Assembly (NCBI RefSeq): GCF_039851975.1
Contig: NZ_CP156660.1
Span: 3,105,035 to 3,169,034 of the forward strand
DNA from: Desulfoscipio sp. XC116
GTDB lineage: Bacteria; Bacillota; Desulfotomaculia; Desulfotomaculales; Desulfallaceae
DNA: 64,000 bases
Reading direction: 5' to 3'
The notes beneath the pieces are model-generated. The model was not told where the DNA came from. It ran no database searches and saw only the letters and a program-made list of their open reading frames with translations. Positions 56,018 through 64,000 of the stretch are shown here, piece by piece; position 1 is the stretch's first letter; the number at the start of each line of letters is the position of its first letter. The position numbers and the translations under genes are program-made.

Positions 56018-56278
56018 TTAAATACTGCGAAGTTGCTCTTTAATCCAGCGGGTGACTAAGTCATTTAGCCTTAATCCCTTTTGGCCGGCGATTATACGCA
56101 GACGTTTCAGGTCTTCTTTTTCCAGGTCGAGGGGAATTAACAGGTTATTTCGCTTGGTAAACTGAACATCATTGGCTACTTCAACTTCATCAGTAAAGTC
56201 GGCAAGGGAATGTGTATCCCAAAATTCTCTTGCCTCTTCAATTGTTTTGAAATCGGGGATTTTATTTTTCCGACTCAT
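56018..56278 (-). CDS. CopG/BrnA-type antitoxin
   Basis: 86 residues. N-terminal IPDFKTIEEAREFWDTHSLA, C-terminal ribbon-helix-helix LRIIAGQKGLRLNDLVTRWI. Its ATG overlaps the stop of the BrnT-like frame (ATGA). It would bind the toxin and autorepress the pair. It appears intact although the toxin is frame-shifted. Confidence 0.85.
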   Translation of the reverse strand: MSRKNKIPDFKTIEEAREFWDTHSLADFTDEVEVANDVQFTKRNNLLIPLDLEKEDLKRLRIIAGQKGLRLNDLVTRWIKEQLRSI

Positions 56279-56579
56279 TTTGTAAATCTCCTTTGATAGC
56301 GTTTTCTCTCGCCCTGCTCCATGTTTCTTGCGGTAATCACCATAGCCGGCCCTGTTTAAAATAAATTATCACAATAAAGAGATGTCTGCCGGAATCGGTT
56401 TGACCGAGAACATAGTAAATAGGGTTAATACCTTTGGCAGCTTGTTTGCTTTTTATGATTAGCAGGTAACCGAAACAAACTTCTTCTATTTCCTCGGGCG
56501 TAACATTATGTCCGGCAATATGCTCAATAATATTCTCATCCCAAACGAATTGCGAAATTTGCACATAGACCACTACCAT
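56275..56579 (-). pseudogene. BrnT-like toxin, frame-shifted
   Basis: FVWDENIIEHIAGHNVTPEE and YYVLGQTDSGRHLFIVIIYF fit the BrnT ribonuclease fold. At ~56350 the frame ends early; the expected C-terminus (PAMVITARNMEQGERKRYQR) continues in another frame to 56275. A 1-nt indel explains it. Toxin probably inactive. Confidence 0.78.
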
Positions 56580-56760
56580 TTATTTATTTTATTTCAAATA
56601 GTTTACTGATTTGATATTTCTAATTGTAAATATTAATATACCATTCTCTTGTATTTATTGGTAGCCCGAAAAAACGCCAAAGGTACGATTCGATACTACC
56701 TGCCAAAATGTCTAATAGTTTGTTCATTTAATAGATAACGTTCGCATTAGTGAAAATCCA

Positions 56761-58104
56761 CTATCTATCGATAATCATCGAAATAGAGCTGGCACAAATA
56801 TCCACTGCTTTGTCAATTTCCTCTTCGTTTATGATAAGCGGAGGATTAAAATATAACACGTTACCAAGCGGTCTTAAAATCAAACCGTTTGCGAGTGCCT
56901 TTTTGTAAATTTGATATCCCATTCTAAGGTTGTTATCAAAGCCTGTTTTGGTATGCTTGTCGGCAACCAATTCTATAGCATTAATGAGGCCTATGTGGCG
57001 AATTTCACCCACGTTCGGATGGTCAAGCAGTGTTTGTTTTAACTGATTAGTTAAATGCTTAGCACGAGTTACTGCCGTTTCAATAATATTATCTTCGCGG
57101 AGAATTTTCTGAACGGCGAGCGCGGCTGAACAACCAAGGGGATTGCCACTATATGTATGGCTGTGCATAAAAGCTTTACCTGCAGAGTAATCCGCATAAA
57201 ACGCATCGTATATTTCATCAGTTGTGATTGTGATCGCCATTGGCATATAGCCGCCGGTAAGCCCCTTCGAAATACACATAATATCAGGACTAATACCGGC
57301 ATGGTCAAAAGCAAACATTTTACCTGTTCTGCCAAATCCCGTCGCAATTTCATCCGCTATCAGCAAAACACCATATTGATTGCAAAGTGCCCGAAGCTTT
57401 TTAAGGTACAGCGGCGGATAAATTCGCATACCGGCACTACCTTGCAAAAGCGGCTCAACAATCATAGCACAAGTTTCTTCTCCATATTCAGCAAATGCCT
57501 TTTCAGCGTGTTCAAAGCATTCACAATTGCAATTGTCCCGGGATTTATCATAAGAGCAGCGATAACAGTCCGGGGCCTCTATGCGGATAGTATCCATCAG
57601 CATAGGTTTGTATATTTTTGCATACAAATCCATGCTGCCTACCGACAAGGCCCCAATGGTTTCGCCGTGATAGCCCTCGGACAAACACATAAATTTTGTC
57701 TTTTGCATATGACCCGTTTGGTATTGATACTGAAAACTCATCTTCAGCGCGCATTCCACGGCCGCAGAGCCATTGTCCGAAAAGTTGAACTTGGAAAGTC
57801 CCTTTGGAATAATGCCCATAAGCTGTTCACACAGAGTGATTGCCGGTTCGTGGGAAAAGTTGGCAAAAATCACGTGTTCCAGCTTATCTAACTGAATTTT
57901 GATGAATTCATTGATCTTTGGGTTACAGTGTCCCAGCAGATTACACCACCATGAGCTAACAATGTCAATATATTCCTTGCCGTCTTTGTCATATAAATAA
58001 ACACCCTTACCGTGGTCGATGATAATTGGTTTTAGTTCCTCATAATCTTTCATCTGGGAGCAAGGATGCCAGATATATTGCAAGTCCCTTTCAACTAGAT
58101 TCAT
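56761..58104 (-). CDS. bioA: Adenosylmethionine-8-amino-7-oxononanoate aminotransferase BioA
   Basis: 447 residues from ATG 58104 (AGGTGG upstream). IWHPCSQMKDYEEL, PLLQGSAGMRIYPPLYLKKL, LIADEIATGFGRTGKMFAF and the PLP lysine in MCISKGLTGGYMP identify a class-III aminotransferase of the BioA type. It converts KAPA to DAPA using SAM, with PLP. It is 10 bp after bioD. Confidence 0.94.
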   Translation of the reverse strand: MNLVERDLQYIWHPCSQMKDYEELKPIIIDHGKGVYLYDKDGKEYIDIVSSWWCNLLGHCNPKINEFIKIQLDKLEHVIFANFSHEPAITLCEQLMGIIPKGLSKFNFSDNGSAAVECALKMSFQYQYQTGHMQKTKFMCLSEGYHGETIGALSVGSMDLYAKIYKPMLMDTIRIEAPDCYRCSYDKSRDNCNCECFEHAEKAFAEYGEETCAMIVEPLLQGSAGMRIYPPLYLKKLRALCNQYGVLLIADEIATGFGRTGKMFAFDHAGISPDIMCISKGLTGGYMPMAITITTDEIYDAFYADYSAGKAFMHSHTYSGNPLGCSAALAVQKILREDNIIETAVTRAKHLTNQLKQTLLDHPNVGEIRHIGLINAIELVADKHTKTGFDNNLRMGYQIYKKALANGLILRPLGNVLYFNPPLIINEEEIDKAVDICASSISMIIDR

Positions 58105-58114
58105 TTCCAACCAC

Positions 58115-58798
58115 CTATTCATATAATGCGGCAAGAATGTCCGCATCAATATTTATTTCCGCATCGTTTTCTCTCACCAAGGCAATCACAGGGATCCCCG
58201 TAATCTCCTCAACCATTTTCTTGTTGTCTAATTCAATCACGTTACCTCCGTGAAAATGGTTGAAGATAATCCCTTTCACTGGGATATTGCGGTGGTTCAT
58301 ATATTCCACTGAAAGTACAACAGAATTGATCGTGCCAAGTCCTGCATCGGCAACAAGGATAGTGGTTAGGTTTAACTCTTTGATAACATCTTCAAGAAAA
58401 ATTTGTGACGTACTGTCGTAACGAATAGGGCACATAATACCCCCGCTGCCTTCCATTGTCAAATAGTCGTATTGGGATGCCGCTTTTTCATATGCTGCTT
58501 TTACAACATGCATCTCCACGGGATTTCCCTCAATTTGGGCTGCCAGGTGCGGGGAAACGGCATTTTCGTAGACATAAGCAACAAGGTTTTTCATGTCCTC
58601 GTCAATGCGCGCGACCCGGCTTACGTAATCGGCATCACCGGCATAAAGTCCATTTTCCTTTTTCTCCGCCCCGCTTAGTACAGCCTTATAATAACCCGCG
58701 CTGTATCCTGCATCACGCAGTTTTTTAACGATAAGTGCAGTCACAAATGTCTTGCCCACATCCGTACCGGTTGCTGTGACAAAAAGACCTTTACTCAT
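58115..58798 (-). CDS. bioD: Dethiobiotin synthetase BioD
   Basis: 227 residues from ATG 58798. P-loop GLFVTATGTDVGKTFVTALI, MEGSGGIMCPI and ILVADAGLGTINSVVL are the BioD motifs. It closes the ureido ring of dethiobiotin from DAPA, CO2 and ATP. First gene of the bioDA operon; the BirA-like operator upstream should control it. bioB is not in the window. Confidence 0.94.
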   Translation of the reverse strand: MSKGLFVTATGTDVGKTFVTALIVKKLRDAGYSAGYYKAVLSGAEKKENGLYAGDADYVSRVARIDEDMKNLVAYVYENAVSPHLAAQIEGNPVEMHVVKAAYEKAASQYDYLTMEGSGGIMCPIRYDSTSQIFLEDVIKELNLTTILVADAGLGTINSVVLSVEYMNHRNIPVKGIIFNHFHGGNVIELDNKKMVEEITGIPVIALVRENDAEINIDADILAALYE

Positions 58799-58900
58799 TC
58801 CACAACCCAGCCTTATATCCCAATTCACCTAACAACTTCATGTCTTGCTCACTTTTTTTAAAATTATGGTTAACAATACGGTGTTTTTATATTATCATAA

Positions 58901-58933
58901 ATGTAAACCATTTTCTATAATGAGGTTGACAAT
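58901..58933. promoter_or_regulatory. BirA-like operator between bioD and bioF
   Basis: ATGTAAACC (58901-58909), 14-nt spacer, GGTTGACAAT (58924-58933) fits the Firmicute BirA box (TTGTNAACC-N14-16-GGTTNACAA). A further half-site GGTTAACAATA lies at 58868. It sits in the divergent intergenic region. Confidence 0.7.
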
Positions 58934-58958
58934 AGAGTAATACTGGGGGAACCAAGTT

Positions 58959-59243
58959 ATGAAGTTTATGGTAAATGAGCTAAAAGAACTTTATCGCAAA
59001 AACCTTTTTCGGCAGACGCAACGCCTTGACGGACCCCAGTCTCCCAGGACAGTAATAGAAGGAAAAGAGTGCATCCTTCTATCATCCAACAATTACTTAG
59101 GACTGACCGAGCACCCGGAGGTTAAAGAGACCGCGAAGAAAGCCGTTGAGAGCTGGGGCTCAGGGGCTGGCGGGTCGCGGCTGACCACTGGCAATTACGC
59201 CCTGCATGAGGAACTGGAGCAGGAAATAGCTCAATTTAAATAG
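58959..59243 (+). pseudogene. bioF: bioF (KAPA synthase) N-terminal fragment
   Basis: 94 of ~385 residues: VIEGKECILLSSNNYLGLTE and SWGSGAGGSRLTTGNYALHE match the start of 8-amino-7-oxononanoate synthase. The frame stops at 59243 and the remainder to ~59370 is unrelated sequence. RBS GGGGGAACC is intact. Loss of this gene would break biotin synthesis unless another copy exists. Confidence 0.85.
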
Positions 59244-59380
59244 GAAAAGCAAAACAAGTGGCAAAAAGTCTGGGAGCTAAACTACGCGTTGGCATGCGCC
59301 CTGGACCATGCCGGATTTGCCGATAATCCAATCTTAGAGTCTATCTATACTGGATGCGGCAGCAAATAACACAGCCAACA

Positions 59381-60187
59381 TTATTCCAATATTTTTTCCA
59401 ACAAATAAATTAACTCTTGAGGATATTTTTCTTTGCCATTTCTTAGTTCTCTTATCGCAGCGTCCATATTCCGTGGCTGCCTATAAGGCCGAAAGGATGT
59501 TATTGCATCAACAACATCGGCAATCATTACAATTCTGGCGTTGTGGCATATTTCTTCTCCCTTTAGGCCTTTTGGATATCCACTTCCGTCGAGTCGCTCA
59601 TGATGTTGCATAATAATATCCGCATATTCCTTTGGGAAATCAAATCCTTCAAGAGAACTCATACCCAACTCGCAATGCTGTCTGATACATGAAGTTTCCA
59701 TACCGGTTAAATTTCCAGGTTTTTGTATGATAGATTTTGGCACTAGCAGCTTGCCTACATCATGCAATAGTGCACTCAACCCTATATTAAAAAGTTCTTC
59801 ACCGCTGTATCCCAACTCCACAGCCATCATCAACGAAATCATGGCAACATCAATCGAATGTGTATATAGCCAGTCCACGTAATTACTCAAAGCGTTGACA
59901 TAAATCCACCAGGGCTTAGTTTTAGACTCAAATATTATAGTACTTAATATCTTATTAGGCTGCTCCAGAAGGCGATCATCTCGGATGTTCATTCTCACTC
60001 CTAATTCCTTGGCTACCGGAGTAAGAATGACACTTTGCCTGCTATTAAAATCAACCAGCTCTTCCTGTTTATAGTCTCCATGTCTTCTTAGCCTTGTAAT
60101 AGTTTCATCCGTCATTTTTTGACCTTTACTTAGTAGCAATACCCCATTTTTATCATAGACATCATTCTTTGTAAAATATCCAGACAT
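59381..60187 (-). CDS. HD-GYP domain protein (probable c-di-GMP phosphodiesterase)
   Basis: 268 residues. HD-GYP domain ~100-260 with HSIDVAMISLMMAVELG, LLHDVGKLLVP, HCELGMSSLEGF, HHERLDGSGYPKGLKGEEI and ADVVDAITSFRPYR. All metal ligands and the GYP motif are present. Residues 1-95 are a short N-terminal region. Probably hydrolyses c-di-GMP. Stand-alone gene. Confidence 0.92.
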   Translation of the reverse strand: MSGYFTKNDVYDKNGVLLLSKGQKMTDETITRLRRHGDYKQEELVDFNSRQSVILTPVAKELGVRMNIRDDRLLEQPNKILSTIIFESKTKPWWIYVNALSNYVDWLYTHSIDVAMISLMMAVELGYSGEELFNIGLSALLHDVGKLLVPKSIIQKPGNLTGMETSCIRQHCELGMSSLEGFDFPKEYADIIMQHHERLDGSGYPKGLKGEEICHNARIVMIADVVDAITSFRPYRQPRNMDAAIRELRNGKEKYPQELIYLLEKILE

Positions 60188-60712
60188 ATTACCAGCTCCT
60201 TTGCTACTATAAATTTAGAACCGGAACACAGCACCAGCCGCATTTTTCACAATTCTATGCACAAGGTACAATGAGAAGAGTAATTGGTCTGATGGCAACT
60301 CCTTTGGGCTAACGCTATCCGTATCAAAGGCTGTCAGCTATCCCTTTTGTGCTGCATTCGTTTTAAGCAGATCAAATCACCGAATTCCAAGGCGCCTATA
60401 TCAGTAAGCAAATAAAATTGGCAATGAGATAACAATGGACACCGATTACATATCATGATTAGAAGAATACCGATGAATCCTGTTACAATCGGCCTCTCCA
60501 AAGGGAAAAGAATGGTGGCATGGAAATAAAAAAAGTAAGCAGTATACAAGCTGCCTACCTTAAGTTGTTATATGGTTTAAGCTACAGCAATGCTTCTATA
60601 TAGAATTTAGTTCCTTAACCCATATTCCCATCTATTGGCATCCCAACTATCAAGGCAATTCTTGTTTTAGACTTACGCTTTGCGTATCCGTCTCTCTACT
60701 GATTTACTTTAT
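60188..60712. other. Intergenic, nothing firm
   Basis: About 520 bp. A 71-codon minus frame at 60334-60549 has no RBS and no recognisable protein character. I see no RNA gene. Confidence 0.4.
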
Positions 60713-60925
60713 TTACAATTTATCTCTCTTTCGCAAAGTATAATAATAATTCATTATAAACATATCCAACTTCCGGCTTATATCCAGAACCTCCTCGGTT
60801 ATATTTAGTGCATTTTGATCTACCAGAACATTTATTTTTTCCCTTATTTCTTCTATGATTTTTTCAACTTTTGCATTTTTAATTCCCAAATGTTCATTAC
60901 AAAGAATCCCATTCTTTAACCGCAT
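60713..60925 (-). CDS. Spo0E-like aspartyl phosphatase
   Basis: 70 residues: VEKIIEEIREKINVLVDQNA and VLDISRKLDMFIMNYYYTL match the Spo0E helix-pair with the S.KLD signature. These small proteins dephosphorylate Spo0A~P and delay sporulation. The start is uncertain, as no RBS is seen before ATG 60925. Supports an endospore-forming host. Confidence 0.8.
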   Translation of the reverse strand: MRLKNGILCNEHLGIKNAKVEKIIEEIREKINVLVDQNALNITEEVLDISRKLDMFIMNYYYTLRKRDKL

Positions 60926-61330
60926 TAGGAATGTATCATTTTAGAAATTTTGTTTCGTTTTAAATATTAAAGGAACCCATTTATATAAGCGATTTACTCT
61001 AATAATTTTGAAATATTCACGATTTTCAAATGTATACTAATGTATCTTTTTTTATAATATAATATATAAAATAGGCTTTCGTAATTTAATAGGAGGAACC
61101 GTTACGTTGCGAGAATTCAATCAAACTGACAGCAAAGCTAACCGCATCATATCGTGAAGTTTATTCGATGATAAATTTTCCAACAAAATTTTCAAGCGAA
61201 TTTTCAGTTCAATGACTACTAAAATAAAAATCCCCCCATACAAACGGTAGGAGGAATTTAATGTTGACGGTTCAAACTGAGCCTTGTGCTATCTAACTCG
61301 GCAAAATGCCGAAAGCCTATTAAAGATATA
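60926..61330. other. Intergenic region before IS110 copy 2
   Basis: About 400 bp. A 16-codon ORF (TTG ~61105, after AGGAGG, MREFNQTDSKANRIIS) is the only coding signal. The element's left end lies near 61333. Confidence 0.35.
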
Positions 61331-61372
61331 TTAGGAGCATTCCTGTAATCATTAAAAACGACCTTTGAAAAA

Positions 61373-61450
61373 AGAGACGCCCATCAATACAATGGTAATG
61401 TGCTAATCCCGCAAAAGAAGGCACAAAACCAAAATTGAGGAGGCGCCTCT
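61373..61450 (+). promoter_or_regulatory. RBS-sequestering inverted repeat of IS110 copy 2
   Basis: AGAGACGCC (61373-61381) pairs with GGCGCCTCT (61442-61450) with one mismatch; the RBS GGAGG is at 61439-61443, and GAGGCGCCTC is itself a palindrome. It parallels the arrangement at copy 1. Confidence 0.55.
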
Positions 61451-61452
61451 AC

Positions 61453-62733
61453 ATGAAGCGTACACAAAACGAGAAGATTATGCAAATCAGAATTGAAACC
61501 TTGGTAGTCGGAATCGACATTGGGAAAGAAACCCACTACGCCAGAGCCTTTGATTACAGAGGGATTGAACTGGGTAAGCTGCTGAAATTCAGCAACACGG
61601 CGGAAGGATTTAAACTCCTGGACCGATGGATGCAGGACATTTGCAAGCAGCAAGGAAAGTCGGAAATCATCGCCGGCTTTGAGCCCACTGGACATTACTG
61701 GTTTTCATTGGGTGACCATCTCAAGCGCCAAGGCCATAAACTGGCCATAGTCAACCCATTCCATGTCAAACGCACCAAGGAACTGGATGACAACAGCCCC
61801 ACCAAGAATGACCGCAAGGACCCGAAGACAATCGCCATGCTGGTGAAAGACGGGCGTTACCGGGAGGTGTACATCCCGGACAAGATCTATCAAGAACTAC
61901 GGGAAGCGGTGGATGAAAGAGAGCGGCTGCAAAAGCAGCTAACTGCTATCCACAACAGGGTTGTTCGCTGGCTGGATATCCGGTTTCCAGAGTTTGACGG
62001 TGTATTCAAGAAATGGACAGGAAAAACGGCGCTTCTGACGCTTCGGATATATTCTACACCAGCCAAGGTTTTGGAAGCCGGCGCGGACAAAATACTGGCC
62101 ACCTGGAGGACAGTTGTAAAGCGCTCTGTGGGCATAAAAAGAGCACAAGCGCTGGTAAAAGCTGCAACCAACAGCATTGGCAGAACCAACGGCCATGTAG
62201 CTTCAGAAGCCAGCTTGCAGAACCTGCTTGCTGAGTACGAATTGTACTGTGTACAGCTTGAACGCTTGGAACAACTGATATTGGAACTGTTGCTTCAAGT
62301 TCCGAACGCAGTCAAACTCTTGGGCATCAAGGGAGTTGGTTTGGTTACAGCCACAACCTTTGTCGGTGAAACCGGTGATATCCACAGGTTCGAAGACCCA
62401 CGGCAGATACAAAAGCTGGCCGGCTTCAACCTGGTAGAGAACAGTTCCGGCAAGCACAAAGGAAAGACCACCATCAGTCACCGGGGACGGAAGCGGTTAC
62501 GACATGGGCTGTTCATGACCATGATCGCCATCCTGGGCAAGAATCCGGAGTTTAGGGAACTGCACCACCGCAACCTGACCAGGGAAAAGAACCCGCTAAA
62601 CAAGATGCAATCCATTGTTGCCCTCTGTGGAAAACTCATCCGTGTATTCTACGCCATTCTCAGCAAGGGCGTTGATTACAATCCGGAGAAGATGATGGGC
62701 GATATTCAACAGTCGGTGAAAACAGCCGCATAA
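61453..62733 (+). CDS. IS110-family (IS1111-type) transposase, intact copy 2
   Basis: 426 residues from ATG 61453. N-terminal RuvC-like DEDD domain: VVGIDIGKETHYARAFDYRG, GFEPTGHYWFSLGDHL and DDNSPTKNDRKDPKTIAMLV. C-terminal Transposase_20: GVGLVTATTFVGETGD and ENSSGKHKGKTTISHRG with the catalytic Ser. The noncoding block downstream (62870-63090) is the candidate guide RNA, placing it in the IS1111 group. The frame is intact, so the element may be active. Confidence 0.93.
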   Translation: MKRTQNEKIMQIRIETLVVGIDIGKETHYARAFDYRGIELGKLLKFSNTAEGFKLLDRWMQDICKQQGKSEIIAGFEPTGHYWFSLGDHLKRQGHKLAIVNPFHVKRTKELDDNSPTKNDRKDPKTIAMLVKDGRYREVYIPDKIYQELREAVDERERLQKQLTAIHNRVVRWLDIRFPEFDGVFKKWTGKTALLTLRIYSTPAKVLEAGADKILATWRTVVKRSVGIKRAQALVKAATNSIGRTNGHVASEASLQNLLAEYELYCVQLERLEQLILELLLQVPNAVKLLGIKGVGLVTATTFVGETGDIHRFEDPRQIQKLAGFNLVENSSGKHKGKTTISHRGRKRLRHGLFMTMIAILGKNPEFRELHHRNLTREKNPLNKMQSIVALCGKLIRVFYAILSKGVDYNPEKMMGDIQQSVKTAA

Positions 62734-62869
62734 AGACGTAGAGACATCCTAACAAAACATAGAAACAACATAAGCACATCATCGCCGAGTGGAGAGTGCC
62801 GCAGCCCATCCAGACGATGATGTGAATGACCCAAACATTATCCACATGCTTTATAACGCACCTTGAGAA

Positions 62870-63090
62870 CGGAGAGCCGGGACAGTCAGGTTGAATTTTT
62901 CCATTAGGGCAAAGACCCGGTTAAGGAGCATGACTGACGTTCCACCTCTTGGATAGGCAGGACGAAGGAATTTCGGGCGGAGACCCAGGAAGACATGGGA
63001 GGTTTGCTGCCGGGAGATGGTGTGGAATCCCACTGGCCACAATACAAAAAACACGCGGCCTTGGTGAAGGTCACACGCCATCATCCAGAA
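62870..63090 (+). ncRNA. Candidate bridge/seek RNA of IS110-family copy 2
   Basis: Shares ordered islands with 21908-22134 (minus): CGGAGAGCCGGGA (62871), CATTAGGGCAAAGACCCGG (62902), GATAGGCAGGACGAAGGAAT (62951) and AGACCCAGGAAGACATGGGA (62981). Between them the sequence is variable. The stretch after the second island, TTAAGGAGCAT (62921-62931), matches the element's left flank TTAGGAGCAT (61331-61340). Confidence 0.65.
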
Positions 63091-63196
63091 TTACACATTG
63101 ATGTAAATAACAAGAGACGAGCTCTCCAAGCACAAATTGAAAAACTAAGAAAAACGAAGGTATTTAAAGATAATTGAAGATTATTAAGGGAGGAAC

Positions 63197-63766
63197 ATGA
63201 TAATTATGACCGTTGAACCGATAAGAGAAAAAGCCAAGATTAAGCAACTTTATCAATACTTGAATGGAAGTGATCCTAAATATGCGTTAATTTTTAAATT
63301 TGGAATTAATACAGGCTTGAGAATTAGCGATATTATATCTATTAAAATAAATGATATTTTTAATGAACAGTTGCAATTTAGAGAATATCTCACCATAAAC
63401 GAAAAGAAGACGGCAAAAGAAAAGAAAATTAAATTAAATGAAACCTTGCGCAAATGTCTTCATAATTATGTTAAAACTCAGCATCTTGCCTTAGAAGACT
63501 ACCTTTTTCAAAGTCAAAAGGGCGGTTATTTAGGAAGAATTCAGGTTTACAGAGTGCTGAAGGAAGCTGCAACTGTAATAGGCATTGAAAACTTTGGCAC
63601 TCACAGTTTAAGAAAAACTTGGGGCTATTGGACTTATAAATTATCTAAATACAATATAGGGCTTATTATGGATACTTTTAATCACAGCTCAGCCAAAATT
63701 ACGCTCCGTTATATTGGTATTACCCAAGATCAGAAAGATGAACTGTATTCTATTGTCCAACTATAA
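63197..63766 (+). CDS. Tyrosine recombinase, catalytic domain only
   Basis: 189 residues. Catalytic set: R in GINTGLRISDI, K in TINEKKTAKEK, HxxR in THSLRKTWGYW, H in DTFNHSSAKI and Y in LRYIGIT. There is no N-terminal core-binding domain, as in small stand-alone integrases of Firmicutes. ATG 63206 is the alternative start, since GGGAGG is only 3 nt from 63197. It may be the integrase of a mobile element continuing to the right; no att sites identified. Confidence 0.85.
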   Translation: MIIMTVEPIREKAKIKQLYQYLNGSDPKYALIFKFGINTGLRISDIISIKINDIFNEQLQFREYLTINEKKTAKEKKIKLNETLRKCLHNYVKTQHLALEDYLFQSQKGGYLGRIQVYRVLKEAATVIGIENFGTHSLRKTWGYWTYKLSKYNIGLIMDTFNHSSAKITLRYIGITQDQKDELYSIVQL

Positions 63767-63964
63767 AAAGTTCTTCTGTTAAATTTATCTGGAAACTAAT
63801 CATACTAACATAACAACAACGTAATAACCGATATGTTGACATTCCAGCAACCATAATATAAAATGATGCTAAACAAAAAACGAAACAAAATTTCTACAAT
63901 GTTTCATTACATGGCTTAGTTTACTGAAAACTACTTTTGTTTCCATAAATTCAAAAGATAAGAG

Positions 63965-64000
63965 AGTCGCAAAGTACTGGATTTCCGCTTTGCGACTTTT
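63965..64000 (+). terminator. Rho-independent terminator
   Basis: AGTCGCAAAG (63965-63974) and CTTTGCGACT (63988-63997), then T-run to the window edge. Probably ends the recombinase transcript. Confidence 0.75.

Noticed and set aside
56340-56360. Programmed -1 frameshift in the BrnT-like toxin at a TTTTAAAC stretch
   Set aside because: The heptamer is not in the reading phase needed for slippage; a simple indel is more likely.
60334-60549. 71-codon minus-strand frame
   Set aside because: No RBS, no recognisable features, isolated between genes.

Overview
The window looks like the chromosome of an anaerobic, endospore-forming Firmicute of the Peptococcaceae type (Desulfotomaculum/Pelotomaculum-like). 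The grounds are an HdrA-type electron-transfer flavoprotein, a sensory [FeFe]-hydrogenase/sigma-54 regulator, an aspA-hydF pair, a Spo0E-like protein and many clostridial-type hypothetical proteins. I saw no rRNA, tRNA or CRISPR array. Assignments come from reading motifs by eye; no database search was run.

Layout. 1-7.2 kb is the hydrogen/redox block: hdrA (cut by the window edge), a regulator fusing ferredoxin, hydrogenase-like and sigma-54 activator domains, then overlapping aspA and hydF. 7.2-27 kb is a decayed mosaic. It holds three copies of an ECF sigma/anti-sigma module (only the one at 24.2-25.5 kb has both an intact sigma factor and an anti-sigma factor), a PadR operon, a group II intron remnant inside a histidine kinase pseudogene, a Mu/Tn7-like three-gene transposon, an IS110-family element, and remnants of IS256, IS21, IS200, IS5-like and IS4-like elements. 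27-49 kb is a defence and resistance island, mostly on the minus strand: RhuM, an ABC-F ATPase with a leader-peptide/attenuator 5' region, a Wadjet-type jetDABC operon preceded by a Phd-like/HARE-HTH protein, a Qnr-like pentapeptide protein, Amj flippase, a Cap4-like nuclease, a helicase-DUF2726 nuclease, DUF2971 and a PIN-domain protein. 49-64 kb holds an EamA exporter, a DUF1638-Crp/Fnr operon, an AlkD-like protein, a thioesterase, an rph-like pseudogene, a damaged BrnT/BrnA pair, bioA-bioD facing a truncated bioF under a BirA-like operator, an HD-GYP protein, Spo0E, a second IS110-family element and a tyrosine recombinase.

Two patterns stand out. First, both IS110-family elements carry a related structured noncoding block downstream of the transposase, the position expected for an IS1111-type bridge/seek RNA. 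In each, a variable stretch repeats the sequence flanking that element's own left end. Second, 3'-end fragments of genes from this same window are scattered through it: hydF four times, and amj, the alkD-like gene, eamA and a 178-residue hypothetical once each. One hydF fragment differs from hydF at 20 synonymous and only 3 non-synonymous codons, so a second functional hydF probably existed until recently.
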